38,886 nucleotides of DNA from Flavobacteriales bacterium UBA1993 (lineage in GTDB: Bacteria; Bacteroidota; Bacteroidia; Flavobacteriales_G; Salibacteraceae): NCBI GenBank assembly GCA_002336485.1, contig DDCZ01000045.1, positions 1 to 38,886 on the forward strand, written 5' to 3'. Within the stretch, counting starts at the first letter, position 1, and each line of letters begins with the position of its first letter. Made by a program: the position numbers and the translations under genes. Shown here one piece after another: positions 8,294 to 16,612 of the stretch. The notes beneath the pieces were generated by a model, which saw nothing but the letters and a program-made list of their open reading frames with translations, was not told the origin of the DNA and made no database searches.

Positions 8294-9412
8294 TTAAGCT
8301 GGTTGTAACGAATGGTCTTTAATTAACTGAACAAATTCATCAAATAGGTACCTGCTGTCATTTGGACCGGCAGAAGACTCTGGGTGAAACTGCACCGAAA
8401 AGGCTGGCTTATTCGTAAGACGAATGCCTGCGAGGGTTTCATCGTTTAAGTGAATGTGTGTGACTTCAACGCCGTCCATTGCCTCAGCCTGTTCACGATT
8501 CACGACAAATCCATGGTTTTGTGAGGTTACCTCGCATTTACCCGTTCGTAAATTCTTGACCGGGTGATTCACACCTCGATGTCCGTTGTGCATTTTGAAA
8601 GTTGTCAATCCTGCAGCTAACGCCAGCAACTGATGGCCTAAGCAAATGCCGAATGTTGGGATGTCCAACTCCAACAAGTCTCGGATTAGTTTAACTGAAC
8701 TGTCCATTGCCGAAGGATCCCCAGGACCGTTACTTAGCATAATACCATCTGGAGCCCAAGCATTAATCTCCTCGACGGTCGTGTCCATTGGGAAGACCTT
8801 CACGCGACAATCGCGTTCGTTCAAACATCGAACGATGTTCTTTTTAACTCCAAAATCAATCAGAGCAATTTTATGCGACGCATCCGCTGCGCCAGACTCA
8901 TACGCTTCTTTTGTGCAGACTTTCGATGACAACTCCAATCCGTTCATGGATGGAACTTTCGCCAATTTCATCTTGAGTTTTTCAATGTCCAGTTCTTCGC
9001 TGGATATAATGGCATTCATAGCTCCTTTATCACGCACGTGTCGTACCAAAGCTCTTGTATCTACATCGGATATACCCACCAGGTTTTGTCTATCGAAGTA
9101 GTCTTGAATTGATTCTGTCGCGCTCGCGCGTGAAAAGACGTCGCTAAATTTTTTACATACGAGACCAGCAATTTTTAATGAATCAGATTCAACATCCGAG
9201 TCTTGTGTACCGTAGTTGCCTATATGGGATGGGGTCATCAATAAAATTTGCCCGAAATATGACGGATCAGTAAATATTTCCTGATAGCCAGTCATGCCTG
9301 TATTAAAGGCAATTTCGCCTGCTGTGGTACCGATTTTACCGGCAGCTTTTCCAAAAAAATGTGTTCCGTCTGCGAGCAGAATTACTGCCTTTTGTTTTTC
9401 TACATATTTCAT
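8294..9412 (-). CDS. carA: Carbamoyl-phosphate synthase small (glutaminase) subunit
   Basis: 372 residues from the ATG at 9412. It hydrolyses glutamine and passes ammonia to the large subunit CarB to make carbamoyl phosphate for pyrimidine and arginine synthesis. The N-terminal CarA domain (AVILLADGTHFFGKAAG) is followed by a class I glutamine amidotransferase domain with nucleophile Cys257 in FGICLGHQ and the His343/Glu345 pair in SVQFHPE. The frame stays open 24 codons further upstream to 9484, but that extension would translate through the rplQ terminator hairpin at 9436-9472; the family start (MKYVEKQKAVILLADG) fits 9412. carB is not in the window. Confidence 0.96.
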   Translation of the reverse strand: MKYVEKQKAVILLADGTHFFGKAAGKIGTTAGEIAFNTGMTGYQEIFTDPSYFGQILLMTPSHIGNYGTQDSDVESDSLKIAGLVCKKFSDVFSRASATESIQDYFDRQNLVGISDVDTRALVRHVRDKGAMNAIISSEELDIEKLKMKLAKVPSMNGLELSSKVCTKEAYESGAADASHKIALIDFGVKKNIVRCLNERDCRVKVFPMDTTVEEINAWAPDGIMLSNGPGDPSAMDSSVKLIRDLLELDIPTFGICLGHQLLALAAGLTTFKMHNGHRGVNHPVKNLRTGKCEVTSQNHGFVVNREQAEAMDGVEVTHIHLNDETLAGIRLTNKPAFSVQFHPESSAGPNDSRYLFDEFVQLIKDHSLQPA

Positions 9413-9435
9413 AGTGCAATGTTCCGAGTTTATGA

Positions 9436-9472
9436 CAAAAAAAAGAGGATAAGTTTTAAACTCATCCTCTTT
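9436..9472 (-). terminator. Intrinsic terminator of the ribosomal-protein operon
   Basis: On the minus strand AAAGAGGATGAG and CTTATCCTCTTT form a 12-bp stem with one G-T wobble and a loop of 7 bases, followed by a run of eight T (plus-strand A-run 9437-9444). It lies 24 bases after the rplQ stop and just ahead of carA, so it should end the rpsL-rplQ transcript or reduce read-through into carA. Confidence 0.9.
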
Positions 9473-9496
9473 AAATATCCACAATTGTTAATTGCT

Positions 9497-10126
9497 TTAT
9501 GCTTTATCTCCGTCCTTCTTCGGTTCGTCATTTGACTCATCCTTCGCAGGCGAATCTGCTTCTGCCTTTGTATCAGCGGCGGCAACCTCAGTTGCGTCGG
9601 TAGTTTCTTCAACCACTTCCGCTTCTTCTGCTTTAGCCTCTGTTGCAACCGCGGCTTCTTCAACTTTCGCAGTTGCTGGTGCAGCGGCTGGTTTAGCTGT
9701 ACCACCAGTTCCTCGTCTTGAGCGACGTGTCTTCTTAGTAGCCTCTTTAGAATCCGTTACATAGATGTCGTTAAAGTCTACCAATTCGATCATGCACATT
9801 TCAGCAGAGTCACCTTGACGAAATCCGGTTTTGATAATCCGAGTATAACCACCTGGACGATCTGCGATTTTCGGCGCCACTTCTCTGAATAACTCAGAAA
9901 CTGCATCCTTGTTTTGAAGCTTTCTAAACACCATTCTTCGTGAATGGGTCGTATCTGTCTTCGACTTTGTGATCAAAGGTTCGACGTATCCTCTCAGCGC
10001 CTTGGCCTTAGCTAAAGTTGTGCTGATTCTTTTGTGTTCAATCAACGAAGAGGCCATGTTCGACAACATTGCACTTCTGTGCGACGATGTCCGGCTCAAC
10101 TGATTGATTTTATTTTGATGTCTCAT
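9497..10126 (-). CDS. rplQ: 50S ribosomal protein L17 with long acidic C-terminal tail
   Basis: 209 residues against about 120 for the core family. The core (1-125) carries the typical start MRHQNKINQLSRTSSHRSAML and the segment RPGGYTRIIK. L17 binds 23S rRNA near the polypeptide exit side of the 50S subunit. From about residue 126 comes a basic patch (KKTRRSRRG, about 130-138) and then an Ala/Glu/Thr/Lys-rich, low-complexity tail to the end, predicted to be disordered. Extended L17 tails are common in Bacteroidota. Last gene of the operon, 21 bases after rpoA, as in the alpha operon. Confidence 0.97.
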   Translation of the reverse strand: MRHQNKINQLSRTSSHRSAMLSNMASSLIEHKRISTTLAKAKALRGYVEPLITKSKTDTTHSRRMVFRKLQNKDAVSELFREVAPKIADRPGGYTRIIKTGFRQGDSAEMCMIELVDFNDIYVTDSKEATKKTRRSRRGTGGTAKPAAAPATAKVEEAAVATEAKAEEAEVVEETTDATEVAAADTKAEADSPAKDESNDEPKKDGDKA

Positions 10127-10147
10127 TGCTCAATTAATGAAGCGTTA

Positions 10148-11140
10148 CTATTCTTTTTCTGATAGGTACTTACCTACGTTCATTCCGAAATTCAATCCTT
10201 TGACTTGAACTAAATCTTCAAGTTCTGTGAGTGATTTCTTACCAAAGTTTCTAAACTTTAATAGATCGTTCTTCTCGAAGGTCACTAAATCTCCTAGTGT
10301 TTCAACGTCTGCTGCTTTAAGGCAGTTCAACGCACGAACAGAAAGATCCATATCGACCAACTTCGTCTTTAACAACTGACGCATGTGAAGCGTATTCTCA
10401 TCCAATTCCTCTTCTGCTTTCTTCTCAACTTGATCAAGCGTAATGCGCTCATCAGAGAATAACATGAAGTGATGAATCAAAATCTTTGCTGCCTCTTTCA
10501 GTGCATCCTTAGGATGAACAGAGCCATCAGTGTCGATGTCGAAGATCAATTTCTCGTAATCCGTTTTTTGCTCTACACGGTAGTTCTCAATTGTGTATCG
10601 AACGTTTCGAATCGGAGTAAATACAGAGTCTAAGAAAATGGTACCGAGTGCCGCGTTTGAAGTCTTGTTCTCTTCAGATGGAACATATCCTCTACCTTTT
10701 CCGATAGTGATCTCCATCTCAAGGTTTACCGCCTTATCCATGTGACAAATCACATGATCAGGATTCAACACTTGAAAAGAACTAGTGAATTTACCAATGT
10801 CTCCAGCTTTGAAGGCATCTTGTCCGCTCACTGAGATTCGAACCTTTTCGGTCTCTTCTTCTTTGATTTGTTGCTTGAATCGTACTTCTTTCATGTTAAG
10901 TACGATCTCGGTAATGTCCTCAATAACACCCTTCATTGTGCTGAATTCGTGATCTACTCCTTCAATTTTGATAGAAGTAATCGCAAAGCCTTCTAACGAA
11001 GAAAGTAAGATTCTTCTTAGGGCATTTCCGATAGTGATACCGTATCCTGGTTCGAGTGGACGGAATTCAAATTGACCTTTGAAGTCATCCGCTTGAATCA
11101 TTATTACCTTATCCGGTCGTTGAAAATCAAGTATTGCCAT
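10148..11140 (-). CDS. rpoA: DNA-directed RNA polymerase alpha subunit
   Basis: 330 residues. The N-terminal domain (about 1-230), which dimerises and nucleates assembly of the beta and beta-prime subunits, includes the segment ITIGNALRRILLSSLEG. The C-terminal domain (about 255-325) holds the helix-hairpin-helix part VRALNCLKAADVETLGDLV and LLKFRNFGKKSLTELEDL, which contacts UP elements and activators. An acidic linker (EKKAEEELDENTL) joins them. Position between rpsD and rplQ is the classic alpha-operon order, coordinating polymerase with ribosome synthesis. Confidence 0.98.
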   Translation of the reverse strand: MAILDFQRPDKVIMIQADDFKGQFEFRPLEPGYGITIGNALRRILLSSLEGFAITSIKIEGVDHEFSTMKGVIEDITEIVLNMKEVRFKQQIKEEETEKVRISVSGQDAFKAGDIGKFTSSFQVLNPDHVICHMDKAVNLEMEITIGKGRGYVPSEENKTSNAALGTIFLDSVFTPIRNVRYTIENYRVEQKTDYEKLIFDIDTDGSVHPKDALKEAAKILIHHFMLFSDERITLDQVEKKAEEELDENTLHMRQLLKTKLVDMDLSVRALNCLKAADVETLGDLVTFEKNDLLKFRNFGKKSLTELEDLVQVKGLNFGMNVGKYLSEKE

Positions 11141-11163
11141 AGTGTGACAGTATTGGGTTTTAT

Positions 11164-11772
11164 TTATTTAGAGTAAAGTTCGACGATCAACTGCTCACGG
11201 ATATTCTCCGGAATTTGATCGCGTGTTGGAGGAGTGATAAATGATCCGGCAAGCGAATTCATATCAAACTCCAACCAAGGATAATTCTTAACTGTATTAG
11301 AAGCAACTGAGATGGTAATAGACTCCAACGATTTTGACTTCTCACGCACCTCGACCTTGTCGCCTGGCTTCAACTGATAAGAAGGAATATTTACAATACC
11401 TCCATTAACAGTTATGTGTCTGTGCCCCACTAATTGTCTTGCACCATCTCGAGTTGGAGAAATCCCCATTCTGAAAACAGTATTGTCTAATCGTGACTCA
11501 CAAAGGATCAACAACGTTTCACCGGTAATACCTTTTCTTCTGCTCGCCTCCTTAAAGAGGTTAGAAAACTGACGCTCAAGAATACCGTAGGTATACTTCG
11601 CTTTTTGTTTTTCCATGAGCTGAATCGAATATTCCGATTGCTTCATTCTTCGCCTGTTAGGCCCGTGCATACCTGGTGGGTAATTCTTGCGCTCTAATGC
11701 CTTGTCTGGACCGAAAATTGGATCTCGGAATTTCCTGGCTATTTTGGACTTGGGCCCTCTGTATCTTGCCAT
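11164..11772 (-). CDS. rpsD: 30S ribosomal protein S4
   Basis: 202 residues. S4 is a primary 16S rRNA binder that nucleates assembly of the 30S body and helps control decoding accuracy. The N-terminus MARYRGPKSKIARKFRD has no zinc-binding cysteine cluster, so this is the zinc-free form. The S4 RNA-binding domain, about 93-155, shows SRLDNTVFRMGISPTRDGARQLVGHRHI. In other bacteria S4 also represses the alpha operon; no leader structure for this could be identified here. 18 bases after rpsK. Confidence 0.98.
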   Translation of the reverse strand: MARYRGPKSKIARKFRDPIFGPDKALERKNYPPGMHGPNRRRMKQSEYSIQLMEKQKAKYTYGILERQFSNLFKEASRRKGITGETLLILCESRLDNTVFRMGISPTRDGARQLVGHRHITVNGGIVNIPSYQLKPGDKVEVREKSKSLESITISVASNTVKNYPWLEFDMNSLAGSFITPPTRDQIPENIREQLIVELYSK

Positions 11773-11790
11773 TTCTTCTTAACTAAAAAA

Positions 11791-12174
11791 TTAAACTCTT
11801 CTTCTTTTAGGTGGCCGACAACCGTTGTGTGGCATAGGAGTCACATCAACAATTTCGGAAACCTCTATTCCATTATTTGCTAGACTTCGGATGGCGCTTT
11901 CGCGACCTGAACCTGGGCCTTTTACAAATACTTTTACTTTGCGGAGGCCAGCTTCGTGTGCGACCTTGCCGCAATCAGAGGCTGCCATCTGGGCTGCATA
12001 TGGAGTATTCTTTTTAGAACCTCTAAAGCCCATTTTTCCAGCTGATGACCAAGAGATTACCTCTCCATTCACGTTAGTCAACGATATAATAATATTGTTG
12101 AACGATGCGTGAATATGGGCTTCGCCCACTGCATCAACTTTTACTTTCTTCTTTTTTGTCTGAGTCTTCGCCAT
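11791..12174 (-). CDS. rpsK: 30S ribosomal protein S11
   Basis: 127 residues, normal length. S11 sits on the 30S platform beside the mRNA exit and contacts helix 45 and the Shine-Dalgarno duplex. Conserved GKMGFRGSKKNTPYAAQMA (about 45-63) and KVFVKGPGSGRESAIRSL (about 81-98), ending in NGCRPPKRRRV, identify it clearly. 25 bases after rpsM. Confidence 0.98.
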   Translation of the reverse strand: MAKTQTKKKKVKVDAVGEAHIHASFNNIIISLTNVNGEVISWSSAGKMGFRGSKKNTPYAAQMAASDCGKVAHEAGLRKVKVFVKGPGSGRESAIRSLANNGIEVSEIVDVTPMPHNGCRPPKRRRV

Positions 12175-12199
12175 GGAAAACGGAATTGTTGGTTATGGA

Positions 12200-12577
12200 T
12201 TATTTAGTTGCTTTCTTCTTGTTGGCAACTGTCTTTCTTCTTCCCTTTCGAGTTCTACTATTATTCTTGGTTCTTTGTCCACGCAATGGTAAACCAGCAC
12301 GGTGACGAACTCCACGATAACATCCGATGTCCATCATACGCTTGATGTTCAATTGAACTTCAGAACGTAGGGCACCTTCAGTCTTAAAGTGATCATTAAG
12401 ATACTGTCGAATGGCGGCGAGTTCATCGTCATCCCATTCTGATACTTTCTTGTCGAATGAGATCTCACAAGATTTTAAAACCTCCTGAGAACGCGAACGT
12501 CCAATTCCGAAAATATAGGTAAGGCCTATTTCGCCTCTTTTATTTCTTGGTAAATCAATACCTGCTATACGAGCCAT
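12200..12577 (-). CDS. rpsM: 30S ribosomal protein S13
   Basis: 125 residues. S13 in the 30S head touches the P-site tRNA and forms inter-subunit bridges with L5. The family start MARIAGIDLPRNKRGEIGLTYIFGIG and the RHRAGLPLRGQRTKNNSRTRKG segment (about 92-113) are intact. The last residues are a lysine-rich tail (KKKATK). It follows the short rpmJ gene by 11 bases, matching spc/alpha junctions in other bacteria. Confidence 0.98.
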   Translation of the reverse strand: MARIAGIDLPRNKRGEIGLTYIFGIGRSRSQEVLKSCEISFDKKVSEWDDDELAAIRQYLNDHFKTEGALRSEVQLNIKRMMDIGCYRGVRHRAGLPLRGQRTKNNSRTRKGRRKTVANKKKATK

Positions 12578-12588
12578 ATCTTAATAAT

Positions 12589-12705
12589 TTAACCCTGTCG
12601 TTGTTTATGTTTTGGATTCTTCTTGTTGATGACATAGACGCGTCCTTTACGCTTCACTATTTTGTCGTCAGCAGACCTCTTCTTTACGGATGCTCTGATT
12701 TTCAT
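12589..12705 (-). CDS. rpmJ: 50S ribosomal protein L36, zinc-free form
   Basis: A 38-codon gene found by translating the gap between infA and rpsM: it starts MKIRASVKKRS, continues DDKIVKRKGRVYVINKKNP and ends KHKQRQG before TAA at 12591-12589. L36 is the small knob-like protein of the 50S subunit near helices of domains V and II. The usual C-x2-C-x12-C-x4-H zinc ribbon has lost all three cysteines (Ser, Asp and Lys or Asn at those places), so this is a zinc-independent variant. Spacing of 7 bases from infA and 11 bases to rpsM confirms it as a real operon gene. Confidence 0.96.
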   Translation of the reverse strand: MKIRASVKKRSADDKIVKRKGRVYVINKKNPKHKQRQG

Positions 12706-12712
12706 GATCCCG

Positions 12713-12931
12713 TTATTTATATCTATAAGTTATTCTTCCTTTTGACAAATCGTATGGCGACATTTCAACCTTGACCTTGTCACCAGGCAATATTTTGATG
12801 TAATGCATACGCATCTTACCAGAGATGTGAGCCGTAATTACGTGCCCGTTCTCAAGCTCTACGCGAAACATCGCGTTTGACAATGCTTCGGTAATGGTTC
12901 CGTCCTGCTCTATTGAAGCTTGTTTTGCCAT
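12713..12931 (-). CDS. infA: Translation initiation factor IF-1
   Basis: 72 residues, exactly the usual size. IF-1 is a single OB-fold (S1-like) that blocks the A site and assists IF-2 and IF-3 at initiation. The sequence MAKQASIEQDGTITEALSN, FRVELENGHVITAHISGKMR and SPYDLSKGRITYRYK is the canonical pattern. It sits between map and rpmJ, the standard order. Confidence 0.98.
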   Translation of the reverse strand: MAKQASIEQDGTITEALSNAMFRVELENGHVITAHISGKMRMHYIKILPGDKVKVEMSPYDLSKGRITYRYK

Positions 12932-12937
12932 TTACTA

Positions 12938-13717
12938 TTATACTATTACGTTCAATTTTTCTTCTATATACTTAAATGTTGAAAGCACCTCCGCCTTATC
13001 TCTTCGCACCACAATGGTATGCTCGTAATGGGCAGAAGGCTTTCGATCAGCTGTTACAATGGTCCAACCATCGCGAAGCTGAGTCACCTCCTTCTTACCT
13101 AGATTAATCATTGGTTCAATGGCAATCACCAAACCATCAATCAATCTCGGCCCTTTACCTCGTCTTCCAAAGTTCGGTACTTCCGGTGGCTCGTGCAGCT
13201 CTCTGCCTAAACCATGACCGACCAATTCTCTAACGACGCCAAATCCATTTGATTCAGCTTCGAATTGCACGGCATATCCGATATCACCAACCCTGTTTCC
13301 AACAATTGCCTGCTCTATTCCTTTTTCTAAACTTCGTTTAGTCGTTTCCAAAAGTTTGGTGATTTCATCACTGACATTCCCTACAGCAAATGTATAGGCC
13401 GAGTCACCAAAAAAACCATTCATAAGAACACCACAATCAACCGAAAGTATATCACCATCAACAAGGGGTTTCGAATCGGGAATTCCATGAACAACTGCCT
13501 CATTTCGAGAAATGCACAGGCTGTTTGGAAATCCATTATAATTCAAAAACCCTGGAACGGCTCCATTGTCTGAGATGAACTCAAAAGCTCGTTTGTCCAA
13601 CTCCTTAGGTGTGACTCCCGGCTTAATCATCTCAGCCACTTCGGCTAAGGTTTTTCCAACAAGTAAAGAACTCTCTCTAACTAACGCTACTTCTTCTTCG
13701 CTTTTCCCTCTCAACAT
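12938..13717 (-). CDS. map: Methionine aminopeptidase type I
   Basis: 259 residues. Removes the initiator methionine from nascent proteins in the cytoplasm. The five di-metal ligands of the pita-bread fold are visible: Asp94 (SVDCG), Asp105 (GDSA), His168 (VGHGLG), Glu201 (IEPM) and Glu232 (YEHT), plus His77 (VVHG) at the substrate pocket. No N-terminal zinc finger, so type Ia-like. It lies between secY and infA, a common position in the spc operon, 17 bases after secY. Confidence 0.97.
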   Translation of the reverse strand: MLRGKSEEEVALVRESSLLVGKTLAEVAEMIKPGVTPKELDKRAFEFISDNGAVPGFLNYNGFPNSLCISRNEAVVHGIPDSKPLVDGDILSVDCGVLMNGFFGDSAYTFAVGNVSDEITKLLETTKRSLEKGIEQAIVGNRVGDIGYAVQFEAESNGFGVVRELVGHGLGRELHEPPEVPNFGRRGKGPRLIDGLVIAIEPMINLGKKEVTQLRDGWTIVTADRKPSAHYEHTIVVRRDKAEVLSTFKYIEEKLNVIV

Positions 13718-13734
13718 ATCGTCAGTTCAAAATC

Positions 13735-15075
13735 TTATCCAGCCATTCCGAAGGCTGAATTCGATCTTCCTTTTATTTTTCCAGACTTCATAAGTCCATC
13801 ATAATGTCTCATTAATAAGTGACTCTCGATTTGCTGAAGCGTATCAAGAATAACTCCTACCATAATCAGAAGCGATGTACCTCCGAAGAAGTATGCAAAG
13901 CCTGTCGATACACCTGCGATCATCGCAAATGCCGGTAAGATTGCAACCAATCCAAGGAACACAGATCCGGGAAGTGTTATACGAGACAAAACATTATCAA
14001 GAAATTCACTGGTCTTTTTACCTGGCTTAACACCCGGAATAAAACCACCGTTGCGTTTTAAGTCTTCTGCCATTTGATTCGGGTTCACCGTGATTGCTGT
14101 ATAGAAATACGTAAAAGCGATAATCAAAAGGAAGAAAGTAAAGTTGTACCAAAATCCTGTAATATCCGCGAACGCTGAAGCAAATCCCGTAGCCGCATCT
14201 GAACTTGTAAACCCTACCAATGTCATTGGCAAGAACATTAAAGCTTGAGCAAATATGATAGGCATAACACCTGCAGCATTCACTTTTAATGGAATATACT
14301 GGCGCGCTCCACCGTACTGCTTATTGCCAACCACCTTTTTTGCAAAGTTCACTGGAATCCTCCGCGTGCCTTGAACCAAGGCAACAGTGGCAATCGTCAC
14401 AAGCAAAAGGAAGACCATTTCTACTAAAAGCATCACAAAACCACCACCTGTCATTCTCGATGAAATTTCAAAGGCGAATGAACTTGGCAACTGGGCGATA
14501 ATTCCAATCATAATGATCATAGAAATACCGTTTCCTATTCCCTTATCCGTAATTCTTTCACCCAACCACATTACAAAGATGGTTCCCGTTACGAGTAGCA
14601 ATACCGTGCTCAATCCCCAGAAGGACATTAAACTTCCATCTCCAGCAACAACTGCTTGCGCAGGTATTTGGGTAGATATATAGCTAGGCGCCTGGAATAG
14701 TGTAATTGCAATGGTTAAAAAGCGTGTGTACTGTGTGATCTTCTTCCGACCACTCTCGCCTTCACGTTGCATTTTTTGAATTGCTGGAACGGCGATACCC
14801 ATCAACTGCATCACAATGGAAGCAGATATATAGGGCATAATACCAAGTGCGAAAACTGAGGCTCGACTAAAGGCACCACCAGCGAAAATATTTAGCAATG
14901 CTGCCAATCCTTGGGCGCCTGAATTCATCTCGTTAAGAATTCCAGGATCAACTCCAGGAAGTACAACGAATGAACCAAGTCGGTAGATCAACAACAATCC
15001 TAACGTGTTCAATATTCGAACACGAAGATCTTCGATCTTCCAAATATTCTGAAATGTGTCTATTAGTCTTTTCAT
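13735..15075 (-). CDS. secY: Protein translocase channel subunit SecY
   Basis: 446 residues with about ten hydrophobic membrane segments, as expected for the Sec61/SecY channel that exports unfolded proteins and inserts membrane proteins. The plug and lateral-gate region includes NIFAGGAFSRASVFALGIMPYISASI (about 62-87), and the cytoplasmic loop includes PNQMAEDLKRNGGFIPGVKPGKKT (about 332-355). It starts 2 bases after the rplO stop, indicating tight translational coupling with L15, the usual arrangement. Confidence 0.98.
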   Translation of the reverse strand: MKRLIDTFQNIWKIEDLRVRILNTLGLLLIYRLGSFVVLPGVDPGILNEMNSGAQGLAALLNIFAGGAFSRASVFALGIMPYISASIVMQLMGIAVPAIQKMQREGESGRKKITQYTRFLTIAITLFQAPSYISTQIPAQAVVAGDGSLMSFWGLSTVLLLVTGTIFVMWLGERITDKGIGNGISMIIMIGIIAQLPSSFAFEISSRMTGGGFVMLLVEMVFLLLVTIATVALVQGTRRIPVNFAKKVVGNKQYGGARQYIPLKVNAAGVMPIIFAQALMFLPMTLVGFTSSDAATGFASAFADITGFWYNFTFFLLIIAFTYFYTAITVNPNQMAEDLKRNGGFIPGVKPGKKTSEFLDNVLSRITLPGSVFLGLVAILPAFAMIAGVSTGFAYFFGGTSLLIMVGVILDTLQQIESHLLMRHYDGLMKSGKIKGRSNSAFGMAG

Positions 15076-15077
15076 CC

Positions 15078-15527
15078 TTACTCAATAATCGAGACAGATC
15101 CACCTTTTGCTTCAATGGCTGCTTGTGCTGATTTCGAAAAACCATGCGCAGTAACAGTCAATTTGGAGCTGAGTTCTCCTCGACCTAATATTTTAATCAA
15201 ATCCTTCTTACCAACAACTGAATTCTCACGTAGGAAGTCGGGAGTGATATCGTTTACTTTATTGTCTTCGGCTAACTTTTGAAGTGTATCAAGATTTACG
15301 CCTGAATACTCAACTCGGTTAGGGTTCTTAAATCCAAACTTAGGGACTCGTCTTTGAAGTGGCATCTGACCTCCTTCAAAACCGACCTTTTTTGAATAAC
15401 CACTTCTCGACTTGGCTCCATTATGGCCTCTCGACGCGGTTCCACCAGAACCAGATCCTTCGCCTCGTCCAAGTCTTTTGTTGTTTCTTACGGAACCTTT
15501 TGCAGGTTTTAAATTACTTAAGTCCAT
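15078..15527 (-). CDS. rplO: 50S ribosomal protein L15
   Basis: 149 residues. L15 is a late-assembly protein threading through the 50S interior. Its glycine- and arginine-rich N-terminal extension (RNNKRLGRGEGSGSGGTASRG, about 15-34) and the C-terminal globular segment ILGRGELSSKLTVTAHGFSKSA are typical. It overlaps no neighbour; 10 bases after rpmD. Confidence 0.97.
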   Translation of the reverse strand: MDLSNLKPAKGSVRNNKRLGRGEGSGSGGTASRGHNGAKSRSGYSKKVGFEGGQMPLQRRVPKFGFKNPNRVEYSGVNLDTLQKLAEDNKVNDITPDFLRENSVVGKKDLIKILGRGELSSKLTVTAHGFSKSAQAAIEAKGGSVSIIE

Positions 15528-15537
15528 TATTCAGTGG

Positions 15538-15720
15538 TTACTTTAATTCCTCTACGGTTACTAAATGCATTACCTTCTTGACCATTCCGATGATTTGAGG
15601 CGTCGCCTCTTTCTCAACAGATTGATTCATTTTTCTTAAGCCAAGCGCAACCAACGTTGCCTTTTGCTTTCCTGGGCGTCTAATCGCCGACTTTACTTTT
15701 GTGATCTTAATCTTTGTCAT
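15538..15720 (-). CDS. rpmD: 50S ribosomal protein L30
   Basis: 60 residues, the normal size of bacterial L30. It is a small surface protein of the 50S subunit. Visible family features are KITKVKSAIRRPGKQKATLVALGLRKMNQSV. The 4-base gap after rpsE and 10 bases before rplO fit the rpsE-rpmD-rplO order of the spc operon. Confidence 0.97.
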   Translation of the reverse strand: MTKIKITKVKSAIRRPGKQKATLVALGLRKMNQSVEKEATPQIIGMVKKVMHLVTVEELK

Positions 15721-15724
15721 GACC

Positions 15725-16243
15725 TTATCCGTTAAAAACTACATCTAGACTAACACCTCTCTGACGTGCGATGGTTGGAGCATCTCTAAGTTGCGTTAGC
15801 GCTACAATTGTGGCCTTAACAACGTTCGCAGGATTCGAAGATCCTTTCGACTTTGCCAATACATCTGTAACACCAACACTTTCCAATACTGCGCGCATCG
15901 CACCACCAGCAATTACTCCGGTACCGTGTGCAGCAGGCTTGAGAAAGATATGCGCTCCTCCGAATCGTCCAACTTGCTCGTGCGGTACAGTACCTTTCAC
16001 AAGCGGAACTTTAATCAAATTCTTTTTTGCATCATCAATCGCCTTTTCAATCGCACTTGTAGCTTCCTTGGCTTTTCCAAGACCGTGTCCTACAACACCA
16101 TCTTCATTTCCTACTACAACTACAGCTGAGAAACCGAAGGCTCGTCCACCTTTAGTAACCTTAGTTACTCGTCTTACTTCAACCAAACGATCCTTTAATT
16201 CGATCTCGCTTGATTTTACTCGTTTTATGTTTTCGCTTGCCAT
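15725..16243 (-). CDS. rpsE: 30S ribosomal protein S5
   Basis: 172 residues. S5 lies at the mRNA entry tunnel and affects decoding fidelity. The N-terminal double-stranded-RNA-binding-like domain contains LVEVRRVTKVTKGGRAFGFSA (about 20-40) and the C-terminal domain contains GTGVIAGGAMRAVLESVGVTDVLAKS. The spectinomycin-relevant loop (TKGGRAF) looks wild type. Seven bases after rplR. Confidence 0.98.
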   Translation of the reverse strand: MASENIKRVKSSEIELKDRLVEVRRVTKVTKGGRAFGFSAVVVVGNEDGVVGHGLGKAKEATSAIEKAIDDAKKNLIKVPLVKGTVPHEQVGRFGGAHIFLKPAAHGTGVIAGGAMRAVLESVGVTDVLAKSKGSSNPANVVKATIVALTQLRDAPTIARQRGVSLDVVFNG

Positions 16244-16250
16244 TGTGCAA

Positions 16251-16604
16251 TTAGAATTTTAATCCGTTTTCACGTGCTGAATCGGCCAATGCCTTAATTC
16301 TACCATGATATAAATAGCCATTTCGATCAAAGACAACCCGTTCAACTTTAGCCGCTTTTGCAGCTTCCGCTATCTTCTTTCCTACGATAGTTGCTTGTTC
16401 GATTTTAGACACTCCGTGTGCCGATTTATCGCCAAGAGATGAAGCTGAACTCAAAGTTGCTCCGCTTAAGTCATCGATGACTTGAGCGTAAATTTCTTTG
16501 TTGCTTCGAAATACAGACAGACGTGGAGTAGCAGCTGAACCAGAGATGGTTTTTCTGATACGTTTTTTAATCCGCGCTCTTCTTTGTAATTTGCTAAGTG
16601 CCAT
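16251..16604 (-). CDS. rplR: 50S ribosomal protein L18
   Basis: 117 residues. L18 binds 5S rRNA with L5 and places it in the central protuberance. The basic N-terminal tail (KLQRRARIKKRIRKTI) and the core pattern RLSVFRSNKEIYAQVIDD and VFDRNGYLYHGRIKALADSARENGLKF are characteristic. Eight bases after rplF. Confidence 0.98.
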   Translation of the reverse strand: MALSKLQRRARIKKRIRKTISGSAATPRLSVFRSNKEIYAQVIDDLSGATLSSASSLGDKSAHGVSKIEQATIVGKKIAEAAKAAKVERVVFDRNGYLYHGRIKALADSARENGLKF

Positions 16605-16612
16605 TTCTTACC

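Noticed and set aside
8646..9101. Open frame of 151 codons on the plus strand opposite carA
   Set aside because: Antisense shadow; the CarA frame carries all catalytic motifs.
9413..9484. 24-codon N-terminal extension of CarA
   Set aside because: It would be translated through the terminator hairpin of rplQ, and CarA proteins begin at the internal methionine (9412).
15771..16262. Open frame of 163 codons on the plus strand opposite rpsE
   Set aside because: Antisense shadow of S5 and its borders, no recognisable protein features.
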